This document shows positions 34,626 through 43,087 of a DNA stretch of 64,000 nt, in pieces. Position 1 is the stretch's first letter. Each line of letters opens with the position of its first letter. A model generated the notes under the pieces. It had not been told where the DNA came from, did no database searches, and saw nothing but the letters and a program-made list of their open reading frames with translations. The position numbers and the translations under genes are program-made. Source of the DNA: Streptomyces sp. NBC_00513 (lineage in GTDB: Bacteria > Actinomycetota > Actinomycetes > Streptomycetales > Streptomycetaceae); NCBI RefSeq assembly GCF_041431415.1, contig NZ_CP107845.1, forward strand, positions 1,302,001 to 1,366,000, given 5' to 3'.

Positions 34626-35126
34626 ATGGCTCGCCGACTTCGCCCGGTGGGGCTGGACTTCATCGAGGTCGCCCCGGTCCGTCTGGTCTTCACGGCGCGT
34701 GCGGCGGCGACGCCGGAGGCCGTGTACCGGGCGCTCGCGGAGGAGGTGACGGGCTGGCCCGACTGGTTCCGGGCGGTCACCCTGGCCCGGCCGACGGAGG
34801 GCGGGGCCGGCCGCGAGGTCCGGCTGACGGGCGGGGTCCGGTTCCGCGAGACGATCATGGCGGCGGAGCCGGAGCGGCGGTACGCGTACCGGGCGGACGA
34901 GACCAACGCGCCGGGCCTGCACGCCCTGTTGGAGGAGTGGCTGCTGTCGGCCGCGGGACCGCGGGCGTCCTCCGGGACCCTGATCCGGTGGACCTTCGCG
35001 GCGGACGGGCCGGCCCCGTTCCGCGTGGCCCTGAAAGCCGCCCGCCCCGGGCTCGACCGCGCGTTCCGGTCGGCGGTACGCGCCCTCGACGCCCGGCTCA
35101 CGGGCCGGAGCGGCGCGGGTCGCTGA
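34626..35126 (+). CDS. SRPBCC (START-like) family protein
   Basis: 166 aa, ATG preceded by AGGAGG. Fold pattern of polyketide cyclase / START-like proteins: VFTARAAATPEAVYRALAEEVTGWPDWFR at the start, GREVRLTGGVRFRETI in the middle, the LIRWTF strand and a long C-terminal helix. Binds a hydrophobic ligand in related proteins; the ligand is unknown. Convergent with the PLP enzyme. Confidence 0.87.
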   Translation: MARRLRPVGLDFIEVAPVRLVFTARAAATPEAVYRALAEEVTGWPDWFRAVTLARPTEGGAGREVRLTGGVRFRETIMAAEPERRYAYRADETNAPGLHALLEEWLLSAAGPRASSGTLIRWTFAADGPAPFRVALKAARPGLDRAFRSAVRALDARLTGRSGAGR

Positions 35127-35175
35127 GGCCGGGACGCCTCGCGTGGCCGACCGGTCCCCGCCGGGGGCACGGGTC

Positions 35176-35200
35176 CGCCGGGGCGGGCGCCGCCCCGGCG
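35176..35200. terminator. Bidirectional terminator hairpin abutting a stop codon
   Basis: CGCCGGGGCGG / CCGCCCCGGCG, 11-bp perfect arms with a GCG loop. It ends exactly where the stop codon of the convergent PLP enzyme gene begins (35201). Confidence 0.6.
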
Positions 35201-36328
35201 TCAGCCCGTCGGTTCCCGCCAGACGCCGGTCGTGAGCAGCGTGTCGATGGTCTGCTCGTACGGGGTGATGTCCAGGCCTTGTTCGGCCAGCCAGGCGTTC
35301 GAGTAGTACTTGTCCAGATAGCGGTCGCCCGGGTCGCAGAGCAGCGTGACGACACTGCCCGTCCGGCCTTCCGCCACCATCTCCGAGACGATCTTCAGGG
35401 CGCTCCACAGGCCGGTGCCGGTCGAGCCGCCGGCCTTGCGTCCGATGGCCCGTTCCAGGGCCCGGCAGCCCGCGACGCTCGCCGCGTCCGGCACCTTCAT
35501 CATGCGGTCGATGGCCCCCGGCACGAAGCTCGGCTCCATCCGGGGACGGCCGATGCCCTCGATGCGGGAGCCGCAGTCGCTGCTCGCGTGCGGGTCGTGG
35601 CGGGTCCAACCGTCGAAGAAGCAGGAGTTCTCCGGGTCGGGCACACAGATCCGGGTGTCGTGCTGCATGTAGTGCACGTAGCGCGCGATGGTCGCGGAGG
35701 TGCCGCCGGTGCCGGCCGTGGCGACGATCCAGGTGGGCTCGGGGTACCGCTCCAGTCGCAACTGCTGGTAAATCGATTCTGCGATGTTGTTGTTGCCCCG
35801 CCAGTCCGTCGCCCGTTCGGCGTAGGTGAACTGGTCCATGTAGTGCCCGCCGGTCCGCGCCGCCAGCTCCGCGGACTCCTCGTACATCTTCATCGAGTTG
35901 TCCACGTAGTGGCACTCGCCGCCGTGGAACTCGATCAGCCGACACTTCTCCGGGCTGGTCGTGCGCGGCATCACGGCGATGAACGGGACACCGATCAGCT
36001 TGGCGAAGTACGCCTCCGACACGGCCGTGGAACCGGACGAGGCCTCGATGACCGGGCGGCCGGGGCGGATCCAGCCGTTGCACAGCGCGTACAGGAACAG
36101 GGACCGGGCGAGGCGGTGCTTGAGCGAGCCCGTCGGGTGCGTGGACTCGTCCTTGAGGTACAGGTCGATGCCCCACTCCTCGGGGAGCGGAAAGCGCAAC
36201 AGGTGGGTGTCGGCGGACCGGTTGGCGTCCGCCTGCACCTTCCGTACGGCTTCTTTCAGCCAGGCGCGGTAGTCCGCGTCACTGCGGTCGACGTCATCGG
36301 TCGTGGCCGTCGTGCGTATGGTGCTCAT
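35201..36328 (-). CDS. PLP-dependent cysteine synthase-like enzyme (Cds1/desulfhydrase type)
   Basis: 375 aa, ATG 36328 with AGGAG upstream. Fold-type II PLP enzyme: Schiff-base lysine K70 in HPTGSLKHR, the substrate loop [15 protein letters not shown] near 94-108, and the phosphate-binding GTGGTSATI. The extra C-terminal length and motifs ([26 protein letters not shown]) match the actinobacterial Cds1 group, which releases H2S from L-cysteine, rather than CysK/CysM. Role inferred: cysteine breakdown or H2S production. Divergent from the ATPase-domain gene. Confidence 0.87.
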   Translation of the reverse strand: MSTIRTTATTDDVDRSDADYRAWLKEAVRKVQADANRSADTHLLRFPLPEEWGIDLYLKDESTHPTGSLKHRLARSLFLYALCNGWIRPGRPVIEASSGSTAVSEAYFAKLIGVPFIAVMPRTTSPEKCRLIEFHGGECHYVDNSMKMYEESAELAARTGGHYMDQFTYAERATDWRGNNNIAESIYQQLRLERYPEPTWIVATAGTGGTSATIARYVHYMQHDTRICVPDPENSCFFDGWTRHDPHASSDCGSRIEGIGRPRMEPSFVPGAIDRMMKVPDAASVAGCRALERAIGRKAGGSTGTGLWSALKIVSEMVAEGRTGSVVTLLCDPGDRYLDKYYSNAWLAEQGLDITPYEQTIDTLLTTGVWREPTG

Positions 36329-36518
36329 GCGCCGTGCTCCTTCGTGCCTTCCGTGGTCCCCTCCTTCGCAATGTACCTCCCTCACCTGCGCAAACACTTT
36401 CTTTGGGTCTCCATGCGAATCGCTTTAAGGGCCCCGCCGGCGGGTCCCCGGAGCGCCCGTCGTGCTCGTTCGGTTGCACAGCGGGGTGGTGTGGGTGACC
36501 CTGGTGGAGCATTACCGA

Positions 36519-36531
36519 GGGTGCAGCACCC
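36519..36531. promoter_or_regulatory. Palindrome GGGTGC-a-GCACCC
   Basis: Perfect 6-bp arms with a 1-bp centre, 29-41 bp upstream of the HATPase gene start; likely a regulator site or start-proximal operator. Confidence 0.35.
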
Positions 36532-36559
36532 GTAACACTCATGTCGGGGAGTCGCAGCC

Positions 36560-37168
36560 GTGATCAGTCATTCCCGCAGGCACTGCGTCGTCGAACTGCA
36601 GGCCCTGCCCTCGCGGATCGGCCAGGTCCGCCGCATCGTTTCCGCTCAACTGCGCCACTGGCAGCTCGATCCGCTCATAGACCGGGCTGCGCTCGGCGTG
36701 ACGGAGCTGCTCGGCAACGTCCACCGCCACGCGCAGCCGAGCAAGGTCTGCACGGTGGAGATCGAGCTGCGTCTCGGACGCCTCACCGTCTCCGTGGCCG
36801 ACAGTGATCCGCGCCTGCCCGTCCTGCGGGCGGCCGGGGACCTGGAGGAGCTGGAGACCTGCGGACGCGGGCTGGCGCTCGTCGAGGCGGTCAGCGAGGC
36901 GTGGGGGGCGCGGGAGCGGACGGACGGCGGCACGGGCAAGGTGGTGTGGTTCTCGATGCGGGCGGCCCCCGCCATGACCGCGCCGACCCGTACGGTCCGG
37001 ATCCCCACCAAGCCCGTGCGCGAGCCCGCCCCGGTCGTGTCGGTCGCCGTGGAGCCCGCGGCCGTGATCACGAGCGTGCCGGTGTCGGCTTCGCTGCCGG
37101 CGTCCATGGCGGCGGCCCCGGCTGATGCGGGGTCGGCGCCGGTGGCCGTCGGCGCCGAGTCCGGTTGA
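36560..37168 (+). CDS. HATPase-domain anti-sigma-type protein
   Basis: 202 aa. The first 135 residues form the GHKL ATPase fold of RsbW/SpoIIAB-type proteins: N-box LGVTELLGNVHRHA near 46-59, VADSDPRLPV, and CGRGLALVEAV near 101-111. The last 65 residues are a disordered Pro/Val/Ala tail. GTG 36560 follows GGGGAG. Streptomyces encodes dozens of such proteins; some sequester sigma factors, others lost kinase activity. No sigma or antagonist gene is adjacent, so the partner is unknown; the SpoIIE phosphatase at 1318-3387 is too distant to assume a link. Confidence 0.88.
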   Translation: MISHSRRHCVVELQALPSRIGQVRRIVSAQLRHWQLDPLIDRAALGVTELLGNVHRHAQPSKVCTVEIELRLGRLTVSVADSDPRLPVLRAAGDLEELETCGRGLALVEAVSEAWGARERTDGGTGKVVWFSMRAAPAMTAPTRTVRIPTKPVREPAPVVSVAVEPAAVITSVPVSASLPASMAAAPADAGSAPVAVGAESG

Positions 37169-37230
37169 CAGCCGGAGCCATCCGACAGTCGGGTCCGGGG
37201 CCGGACGACAGCAGGAGCCGGACGACAGGC

Positions 37231-37260
37231 GGAACGAGTCGACGGCCGGAACGAGTCGAC
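37231..37260 (+). repeat. Direct repeat GGAACGAGTCGAC
   Basis: Two copies (37231-37243 and 37248-37260) in the gap between the convergent HATPase and ROK genes. Short, no further structure. Confidence 0.55.
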
Positions 37261-37281
37261 AGGACCGGGTGTTCCGGCCCC

Positions 37282-38544
37282 TCAGGCCGCCGCGCCCAGT
37301 GCCCCCAGCGGGTCGTCCAGCACCGGCTGCCACGCCAGTTCCGCCGCGCCGACCAGGCTGTTGTGGTCCAGGGTGCACGGCAGGATCGGTACGCCGCCGC
37401 TGCGCCCCCACAGGCTCCGGTCCGCCACCACCGCGCGCAGCCGCTCCGGGTCCGCGGACAGCAGCTCCCGGTGCAGGCCGCCCAGGATGATCCGGTCCGG
37501 GTTCAGGATGTTGACCAGTCCCGCGAGGCCCAGGCCGAGCCGGTCGATGAGCTCCTCGGCGGCCGCCCGTACGGCCGGTTCGGCGTACTCGGTGCGCAGC
37601 AGGTCGCGTGCCTGCTGGAGCAGTGACACCTCGGGCCCGGGTGTGCGGCCCGCCGCCGTCAGGAAGGCCAGCGGGTCCGCCTCGACGTCCAGGCACCCCC
37701 GGCTCCCGCAGTGGCAGGCCCGCCCCTCGGGGTTGACCGTGAGGTGGCCGACCTCCAGGGCCAGTCCGGCACTGCCGCTGTGCAGGCGGCCGTCCAGGAC
37801 CAGTGCCCCGCCCACCCCGCGGTGACCGGTGGCCACGCACAGCAGGTGCTGCGCGCTGCGGCCGGCGCCGTGGCGGTGCTCGGCGAGCGCGGCGAGGTTG
37901 ACGTCGTTGCCGGTCAGCGCGGGGCCGTCGATCCCGGCGGCCTTCACACGTTCGGCGAAGATGGCCCGTACGGGCGAACCGGCCGGCCAGGCCAGGTGCA
38001 GCGGGTTCAGGGCGGTGCCCTCCGGCTCCGCGACCGCCGAGGGGACCGCGAGGCCCGCGCCGACGCACCGCAGCCCGGACTCGGCGAGCAGCGCGGCGCC
38101 CGCCTCGACGACGGCGCCCAGCACCTGCGCGGGGTCGGCGGAGACGGTGACCTTGCCGGGTGCGGTGGCCACGATCCGCCCACCGAGGCCGACCAGCGCG
38201 GCTCGGAACCCGTCGGGGTGGACCTGCGCGGCCAGCGCCACGGGCCCGTTCTCGTCGATGGAGAGCCGGTGCGAGGGCCGGCCCTGCGCGCCGCCCGCGC
38301 CCCCGGGACGGGAGTCGACGCGGATGAGTCCGAGCGCTTCCAGTTCGGCGGCGACGGCCCCGGCGGTGGCGCGGGTGACACCCAGCTCCGCGGTGAGGAC
38401 CGCGCGGGTGGGGGCCCGGCCGGTGTGCACGAGCTCCAGCGCCGGACCGAGTGCGCCGCGCCCCCGCTCCAGCCTGGTCCTCGCGGACGCCGCGGACACC
38501 GTGGACGCATCCCCCACCCGCGGCGGGGCCCCGTTGCCGTTCAT
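37282..38544 (-). CDS. ROK family transcriptional regulator
   Basis: 420 aa. N-terminal winged helix-turn-helix (about 28-85; TRAVLTAELGVTRATAGAVAAEL), then the ROK sugar-kinase fold with the zinc motif CHCGSRGC (about 284-291) and the ATPase-like segment GHRGVGGALVLDG. Such proteins (NagC/XylR group) repress sugar uptake and use genes and respond to a sugar. No sugar transport operon is next to it. ATG 38544 follows GAGG. Confidence 0.92.
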   Translation of the reverse strand: MNGNGAPPRVGDASTVSAASARTRLERGRGALGPALELVHTGRAPTRAVLTAELGVTRATAGAVAAELEALGLIRVDSRPGGAGGAQGRPSHRLSIDENGPVALAAQVHPDGFRAALVGLGGRIVATAPGKVTVSADPAQVLGAVVEAGAALLAESGLRCVGAGLAVPSAVAEPEGTALNPLHLAWPAGSPVRAIFAERVKAAGIDGPALTGNDVNLAALAEHRHGAGRSAQHLLCVATGHRGVGGALVLDGRLHSGSAGLALEVGHLTVNPEGRACHCGSRGCLDVEADPLAFLTAAGRTPGPEVSLLQQARDLLRTEYAEPAVRAAAEELIDRLGLGLAGLVNILNPDRIILGGLHRELLSADPERLRAVVADRSLWGRSGGVPILPCTLDHNSLVGAAELAWQPVLDDPLGALGAAA

Positions 38545-38584
38545 GACAGCGATCCTCGCATGATCGGGAGGCGCCCGAGGCCGC

Positions 38585-39316
38585 TCACGGGTCGAGGCCG
38601 CCGACCCGCAGTGTGATGTTCAGCCGACCGCTCAGGCCGAGGTCCTGCGGCCCCGTGCCGGGCAGGACCTTCGGCACGCCGTGGTGGGCCAGTCGGCTCG
38701 GGCCGCCGAAGACGAACAGGTCCCCGCTGCGCAGCTCGACGTCCCGGTACGGCCGTCCGCGCGAGGCGGTGTTCCCGAAGCGGAAGAGGCAGGAGTCACC
38801 GAGGCTGAGCGAGACGACGGGCGCCCCGGACCGCTCTTCGGCGTCGCGGTGCATGCCCATGCGGGAGTCCCCGTCGTAGAAGTTGATCAGCGTGATGTCG
38901 TAGACCTCGTCGCCCTGCCAACCGTACGAGGGGTACGGGCCGCACCGCCCGGCGGGCTGCTCCCCGTCGCCGTGCCCGAGCGGGTCGGTCTCCCCGTACG
39001 CCGCGGCCACGGCGGCGCGCCCGAGTGCGGCGAGCCGGGCGGGCATCGGTTTGACCGGCGCCCCGTCGCCGTCGACGGCGGTGCGGGCATATCCGTACGG
39101 GTACCAGTGCAGGCCCAGGCACACCTGCCGGGCGGTCATCGTGCCGCCGCCGGGGGTGTGCACGGTGCGCAGCCCGGCGGGCGGGCGTGCCCATTCCCGG
39201 CAGTCCGCGAGCAGTTCCCGCTGCCGGTCGGGGCCGAGCCAGTCGGGCACGTGCACGGCGCCGGGTGCGATCTCGGTCCGCTCGCGCGGGAAGAGTTCCC
39301 CATGCATGTCTCCCAT
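38585..39316 (-). CDS. AlkB-family 2-oxoglutarate/Fe(II) dioxygenase
   Basis: 243 aa. Iron ligands His and Asp of MGMHRDAEE and the distal His of SRLAHHGVPK are present, with the 2-oxoglutarate arginine in GRLNITLR. The nucleotide-recognition region LHWYPYGYARTA matches AlkB homologues that demethylate alkylated bases. ATG 39316 chosen; the ATG at 39307 is nearly as likely. No ada or alkA gene is adjacent. Confidence 0.92.
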   Translation of the reverse strand: MGDMHGELFPRERTEIAPGAVHVPDWLGPDRQRELLADCREWARPPAGLRTVHTPGGGTMTARQVCLGLHWYPYGYARTAVDGDGAPVKPMPARLAALGRAAVAAAYGETDPLGHGDGEQPAGRCGPYPSYGWQGDEVYDITLINFYDGDSRMGMHRDAEERSGAPVVSLSLGDSCLFRFGNTASRGRPYRDVELRSGDLFVFGGPSRLAHHGVPKVLPGTGPQDLGLSGRLNITLRVGGLDP

Positions 39317-39488
39317 TGTCACGGCGGACCGGTCCCCTCGCCCACGCGGTGCCCGACAGCGGGCGGGGCGGGGGTGGGGCGGGGCGGTGGGCAGGGGTCT
39401 TCGGCGGGAGCCGTCGGCGGGTGGCCGCGCCGAACGGCGTCTCGAAGAAGCCCTTGTGACGGCCCGAAGGGCACTGGACACTGCCCCT

Positions 39489-39740
39489 ATGGAGCGACGC
39501 ACACAGGCCGATCGGGACGCGATCACCATCGAGATCGGCTACGCCTTCGTCAGCGCGGGCCTCGCGGCCTGTCTGGTCTTCGCGGCGGTGTTCGGACCCG
39601 CGCCGGTCTTCGACCTGTCCGGCGCCGCACACCGCGTCCTGGCCGTCGCGGGCGGGATCCTGGCCGCCGTGGTGTTCGTTCTCCGCGTCACGCATCTCCT
39701 GTGGCGCTTCGCCCGCCGCCCGGAGAACGACGGCCGCTAG
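39489..39740 (+). CDS. DUF6332-like small two-helix membrane protein
   Basis: 83 aa. Starts MERRTQADRDAITIEIGYAF, with helices at about 15-37 and 47-70 and a basic end. I recognise the small Streptomyces family DUF6332, of unknown function. ATG 39489 has no Shine-Dalgarno sequence. Its TAG stop is part of a CTAG shared with the opposite-strand gene. Confidence 0.75.
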   Translation: MERRTQADRDAITIEIGYAFVSAGLAACLVFAAVFGPAPVFDLSGAAHRVLAVAGGILAAVVFVLRVTHLLWRFARRPENDGR

Positions 39741-39967
39741 AGACGTTCGCGCAGGCGCGCCTGCTCGGCGACGAGACCCCGTTCCCGCTCCAGACGTGCG
39801 GCATGCTCCCAGCCGGCCCGCACGAGGGCTCGGTAGCGGCGCACGAACCGTCCCGCGCACCAGGGAGCGACGGCGGCGAGCACCAGACCCACGAACCGGA
39901 TCGCCCACACGAACCACTCCGGCACCAGGGCCACCGCGATGACGGCGACCGCCACCCACGTGGCCAT
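39737..39967 (-). CDS. Small membrane protein with C-terminal coiled coil
   Basis: 76 aa from the ATG at 39967; a TTG at 39979 and further in-frame codons back to 40021 are alternatives. Two hydrophobic segments (about 3-17 and 22-40), then a charged helix (ARLERERGLVAEQARLRERL). It reads in frame directly behind the stop of the upstream spherulin-like gene. Composition is convincing, but no family is known to me. Confidence 0.55.
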   Translation of the reverse strand: MATWVAVAVIAVALVPEWFVWAIRFVGLVLAAVAPWCAGRFVRRYRALVRAGWEHAARLERERGLVAEQARLRERL

Positions 39968-40021
39968 CGCCACCGCCAAGTGCCGTGCCCGCCCGGGCAG
40001 TGCGCCCGCGAGGAACGCGGT

Positions 40022-40993
40022 TCAGCCCACGGTGGCGGCGTACGTGGTCTGGCTGCGGTACTTCCACGTCGGCCCGGTGTTCCACGGGTTGGGCATGACC
40101 GTGTTGGTGGCGTAGGCGTAACCGGCGCCGCGTTCGAAGGCGGTACGCAGCGTGGTGCGCATGGCGGGGGCGTCGGGAACGTCGTGGACGAGGTGCCAGA
40201 ACGAGGTTCCGGTCGGGTCGAGTTCGGCGCCGGCGCGGTAGCCGGTCGCCTCGTTGAAGACGTTCCCGCCGAGCCAACCCCCTGAGGTGTAGGCGGCGTA
40301 GGTGTCCTCGTACGTGACGAAGACGTCGGCGGTGCGGCGGCCGGGCTCCAGGTAGCAGTCGGCGATGGCGGTGCCCGGGTTGTTGACGACGAGGTCGGGG
40401 GCGGCCGGGTCGACGGCGTCCATCGTCTCCCGGACGTAGCGGCGCAGTTCGGCGTAGTGGTCGCGGGTGGCGTTGTCCGGACCGCAGTCGCGGCTGACGA
40501 CGTCGAAGAAGATCCCGTCCACGTGCAGTCGGCCGTCGGGGGTCTTGAGGTAGTTGTCCACGGAGGCCTTGACGGCGGCGATGTCCCGGTTTCCGTGGTC
40601 GGTGTGGACGTAGCCGAGCACCTTGGTCCGCTCGCCGGTGGAGGTGGTGCCGCCGCGCAGGGCGTCGGCCCGGTCCCGCCACGGGGTGTCGAAGGGGGAG
40701 TCGCCGTTGCCGGGGTTCAGGACGACCAGCGAGGCGGCCGGGCCGGTGGCGGTGAGGTCGTTCAACATCGGGTCGTCGGCCCACACGTACGCGGGAACGC
40801 CGACCTCCAGCCCCCGGACCCCGGGCGGCCGGGGTACGGGGGGCGTGGTGGGCGACGGGGCCGGCGCGGGTCTGCGAGCCGCCGGCCCGCGGCCGGCGCT
40901 GTCCGCGGAGGCGGTCACGGCCGGCGCCGGGGCCGCGAGGAGGAGGGTGGCCATGACGGCGAGCAGGGCCTTGCCGGCACGTGCGCGGGCCAT
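40022..40993 (-). CDS. Secreted spherulation-specific family 4 (spherulin-4-like) protein
   Basis: 323 aa, ATG 40993 with GGAGGAAC upstream. Signal peptide about 1-32 (GKALLAVMATLLLAAPAPAVTASA), a Pro/Ala linker to residue 62, then a TIM-barrel-like domain: VGVPAYVWADDP, SLVVLNPGNGD, VLGYVHTDHG, VDGIFFDVVSRDC. Related domains are found in spherulin 4 and in glycosidases of exopolysaccharide clusters; an endo-galactosaminidase-type activity is possible but not shown. No exopolysaccharide operon is nearby. Confidence 0.85.
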   Translation of the reverse strand: MARARAGKALLAVMATLLLAAPAPAVTASADSAGRGPAARRPAPAPSPTTPPVPRPPGVRGLEVGVPAYVWADDPMLNDLTATGPAASLVVLNPGNGDSPFDTPWRDRADALRGGTTSTGERTKVLGYVHTDHGNRDIAAVKASVDNYLKTPDGRLHVDGIFFDVVSRDCGPDNATRDHYAELRRYVRETMDAVDPAAPDLVVNNPGTAIADCYLEPGRRTADVFVTYEDTYAAYTSGGWLGGNVFNEATGYRAGAELDPTGTSFWHLVHDVPDAPAMRTTLRTAFERGAGYAYATNTVMPNPWNTGPTWKYRSQTTYAATVG

Positions 40994-41047
40994 GGCTGTT
41001 CCTCCGGTGGCAGTGGGCGGGACCCGACGAACACTAGACGGACGGAC

Positions 41048-41066
41048 GGTTCGTGAAAGCCGAACC
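41048..41066. promoter_or_regulatory. Inverted repeat GGTTCG-tgaaagc-CGAACC
   Basis: Perfect 6-bp arms, 7-bp spacer, about 55-73 bp upstream of the spherulin-like gene start; placed where a repressor site would overlap its promoter. Confidence 0.4.
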
Positions 41067-41115
41067 AACCGCTTTCGCATGAGGAACAGAAAAACGATCC
41101 TTCACCTCATCATGT

Positions 41116-41132
41116 GAATCTCCGTCAGATTC
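41116..41132. promoter_or_regulatory. Inverted repeat GAATCT-ccgtc-AGATTC
   Basis: Perfect 6-bp arms between the two tandem minus-strand genes. It may be the tail of the ricin-lectin transcript or an operator for the spherulin-like gene. Confidence 0.35.
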
Positions 41133-41176
41133 AGACAAGCCCTTCCGCCCGTGATCCCGGCTCCCGGACCGCGCCG

Positions 41177-42934
41177 TCACGGCGCGTCGAGGAAACCCCT
41201 CACCGTCCATTCCTGCACGTCGCCCTCGCCGATCTGCTCCCCCACCGGGTCGGGCGGCGGGACGTCCCTGGTCCAGAGGGTGAGCCAGACACCGCTTTCG
41301 AAGGAATTGCCCTTCGGCGTGATCGCCTTCCCCCAGTTGTTGACGAAGCCGCCGGCGGAGCCGGCGAATCGCTGGACGTCACTGTCGGCGTTACACGTCC
41401 ACAGGGTGAGCAGTGTGCCATTGGCGCCGGCCGCATTGCCCTGCGGTGTCAGGCACTTGCCGCTCTCCTTGTGGACCAGCAGGCCGTCCTTGTGGGCCCA
41501 GCGCTGCATTTCCGACCCGTTGCAGGGCCACACGGTCACGGGAGTTCCGTTGGCCGTCGCGTTGCCCTGCGGGGTCGCACAGACGAATCCGGGCCGGTTG
41601 TGGTTGGAGAGCCATCCCCATCCGCCGTCCTGCATGTTCCCGGCGTACGGGGCGAGGGAGAAGACGACCCGCGCGCCGTTGTACGCCTCGTTCATCCCCC
41701 ACAACCGCCGGGCCTGCGGATCGAACGAGAGGCCCTGGGTCAGGAACGGGGCTTGGGAAAGCACCTGTGTCACCTGCGTGGCCGTGTTGTACACGTGGAT
41801 ACAGGAGTACATGGTGTTGACCCAGGCCACGGACCCGTCCTTGTTCTTCTGCTCCGTCCAACCGGGCCAGGTCCTCGGACAACTACCGGAGAAGTAGTAG
41901 TACTTGCCGTCCCTGGCGATTCCCTGGACGGCCCAGACCGCCGTTCTGAAATCGGAGCTGGACGCGACCTGGTCGGGCAGGGAGTCCTCACCGAACGAGG
42001 TCAGCGGCCAGCGGACGACACGGGCGTCTCCGCCTTCCTTGTTCTCGGCCGAGAGCAGGGAAGGAACATCGGCCTCACTGCGGTCCACGCTCACCGTGCT
42101 CAGACACAACGGCTGCCCGGCGGTGGCGAGTCCGCACGCGCGGGGGTTGCCGATGGTGGCGCCGGTGGTGGCGTAGCGCGCGACGAGGGGCAGGGCCCAG
42201 GTGTGGCCGAAAGCCGAACTCTGCCCCGACACCACCCCCGTGCCGCTGCCCGTCGACGTCATGCGCCAGACGTGCCGCAGGTCGTAGACCTGGAGTTCGG
42301 TGCCGTTGGCCACGAGCAGCCAGTTCCGGTACCAGGCGACACCGTCGGCGTGGATCTTGTGCTGGAGCTTCTTGAAGCCCCCCTCGACGGGCTCGACCAG
42401 TGCCAGGTGGCCGTATCTGACCTGGCTGTTGGTGGCTTCCACCAGGCTGATCCGACCGTAGAGGTCCTTGACCGGCTCCTCGTAGCTCGTGGCGTGGTAC
42501 CAGGTCGCCGCGTAGAGGGACCGGCGGCCCTTGTAGGTGCCGTCGGGATAGGCGGCGTGCGATCCGGCGAAGCCCTGGGGTGTCCATCCGCCGCCGGGCA
42601 GGCTGGGCTTGGTGAGGTCGTCCTCGTTGTCCCAGCAGAAACCGTCGTACGACAGAGTGCCGTTCAGACCGTGCCCGTGGCACAGCCCCGGCCTGCCGGT
42701 CTTGTCACCGAGGACCTCCGTGTAGTCGGCCTTTCGGACGATCCTGGCGCTCTCCAACGAGGCGATGAGACCCGAGTTGTCGGAACCCACGCGAGTGAGG
42801 GAGAACTCCCCCGCTCGCGCGGCGCTCTGGACCGGATCGGCCCGCGCCGGCTGAATCGAAACGAGCGAGGAGGCGACCACTGCCGCTCCCGCGAGAAAAC
42901 TGAAGAAACGTCTGCGCTTCAGGGAAAGATTCAC
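41177..42934 (-). CDS. Secreted protein with beta-propeller-like region and C-terminal ricin B lectin domain
   Basis: 585 aa. Signal peptide 1-32 (LKRRRFFSFLAGAAVVASSLV; ends ARA). Residues about 40-440 form a large domain rich in Trp/Tyr/Gly with repeated strands (YAATWYHATSYEE, GVAWYRNWLLVANG, YYFSGSC), propeller-like but not assignable to a family. The C-terminal 140 residues hold a ricin-type beta-trefoil with NGTPVTVWPCNG, QRWAHKDG, GTLLTLWTCN and QRFAGSAG repeats, a sugar-binding module. Codons are visibly less GC-rich than in the flanking genes, a hint of transfer. Leaderless promoter upstream. Inferred: polysaccharide- or glycan-targeting exoprotein. Confidence 0.83.
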   Translation of the reverse strand: MNLSLKRRRFFSFLAGAAVVASSLVSIQPARADPVQSAARAGEFSLTRVGSDNSGLIASLESARIVRKADYTEVLGDKTGRPGLCHGHGLNGTLSYDGFCWDNEDDLTKPSLPGGGWTPQGFAGSHAAYPDGTYKGRRSLYAATWYHATSYEEPVKDLYGRISLVEATNSQVRYGHLALVEPVEGGFKKLQHKIHADGVAWYRNWLLVANGTELQVYDLRHVWRMTSTGSGTGVVSGQSSAFGHTWALPLVARYATTGATIGNPRACGLATAGQPLCLSTVSVDRSEADVPSLLSAENKEGGDARVVRWPLTSFGEDSLPDQVASSSDFRTAVWAVQGIARDGKYYYFSGSCPRTWPGWTEQKNKDGSVAWVNTMYSCIHVYNTATQVTQVLSQAPFLTQGLSFDPQARRLWGMNEAYNGARVVFSLAPYAGNMQDGGWGWLSNHNRPGFVCATPQGNATANGTPVTVWPCNGSEMQRWAHKDGLLVHKESGKCLTPQGNAAGANGTLLTLWTCNADSDVQRFAGSAGGFVNNWGKAITPKGNSFESGVWLTLWTRDVPPPDPVGEQIGEGDVQEWTVRGFLDAP

Positions 42935-42947
42935 CGGCCACAGATTA
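42935..42947 (-). promoter_or_regulatory. Likely leaderless -10 (TAATCT) of the ricin-lectin gene
   Basis: On the minus strand TAATCT (42947-42942) is followed by 7 nt and the GTG at 42934. Confidence 0.5.
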
Positions 42948-43030
42948 GCGATGGCCCGACACGAGTCACGGCGCCGGGCGCCGTCACCTCCACCCCGAGG
43001 AAGCCCAAGGAGCGAGACCAGGCGGGGTGC

Positions 43031-43087
43031 TAGAATGATCACGTTGGCCTTCAGCGCCCCGAACCCGGGCGTTCGGAGGCTTTTTTC
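43031..43087 (+). promoter_or_regulatory. Promoter and terminator-like leader hairpin of the MFS gene
   Basis: Extended -10 TGCTAGAAT (hexamer at 43031-43036) gives a leader of about 45 nt. GCC-CCGAAC (43056-43064) pairs with GTTCGG-a-GGC (43071-43080) around a CCGGGC loop, one bulged A, followed at once by six T (43081-43086). The only Shine-Dalgarno sequence, GGAGG at 43075-43079, lies inside the 3' arm, 8 nt before the ATG. The structure can act as an intrinsic attenuator, a translation block, or both. Confidence 0.6.

Noticed and set aside
31688..35170. 1160-codon minus-strand frame across the 18-bp repeats and the membrane-lipase gene
   Set aside because: Kept open by the 18-bp repeats and GC bias; the real membrane protein is in another frame with helices and the GHSQG motif.
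41048..41066. GGTTCG...CGAACC considered as a tRNA T-arm
   Set aside because: No acceptor stem, anticodon arm or GTTCRANNC loop fits around it; it is a promoter dyad.
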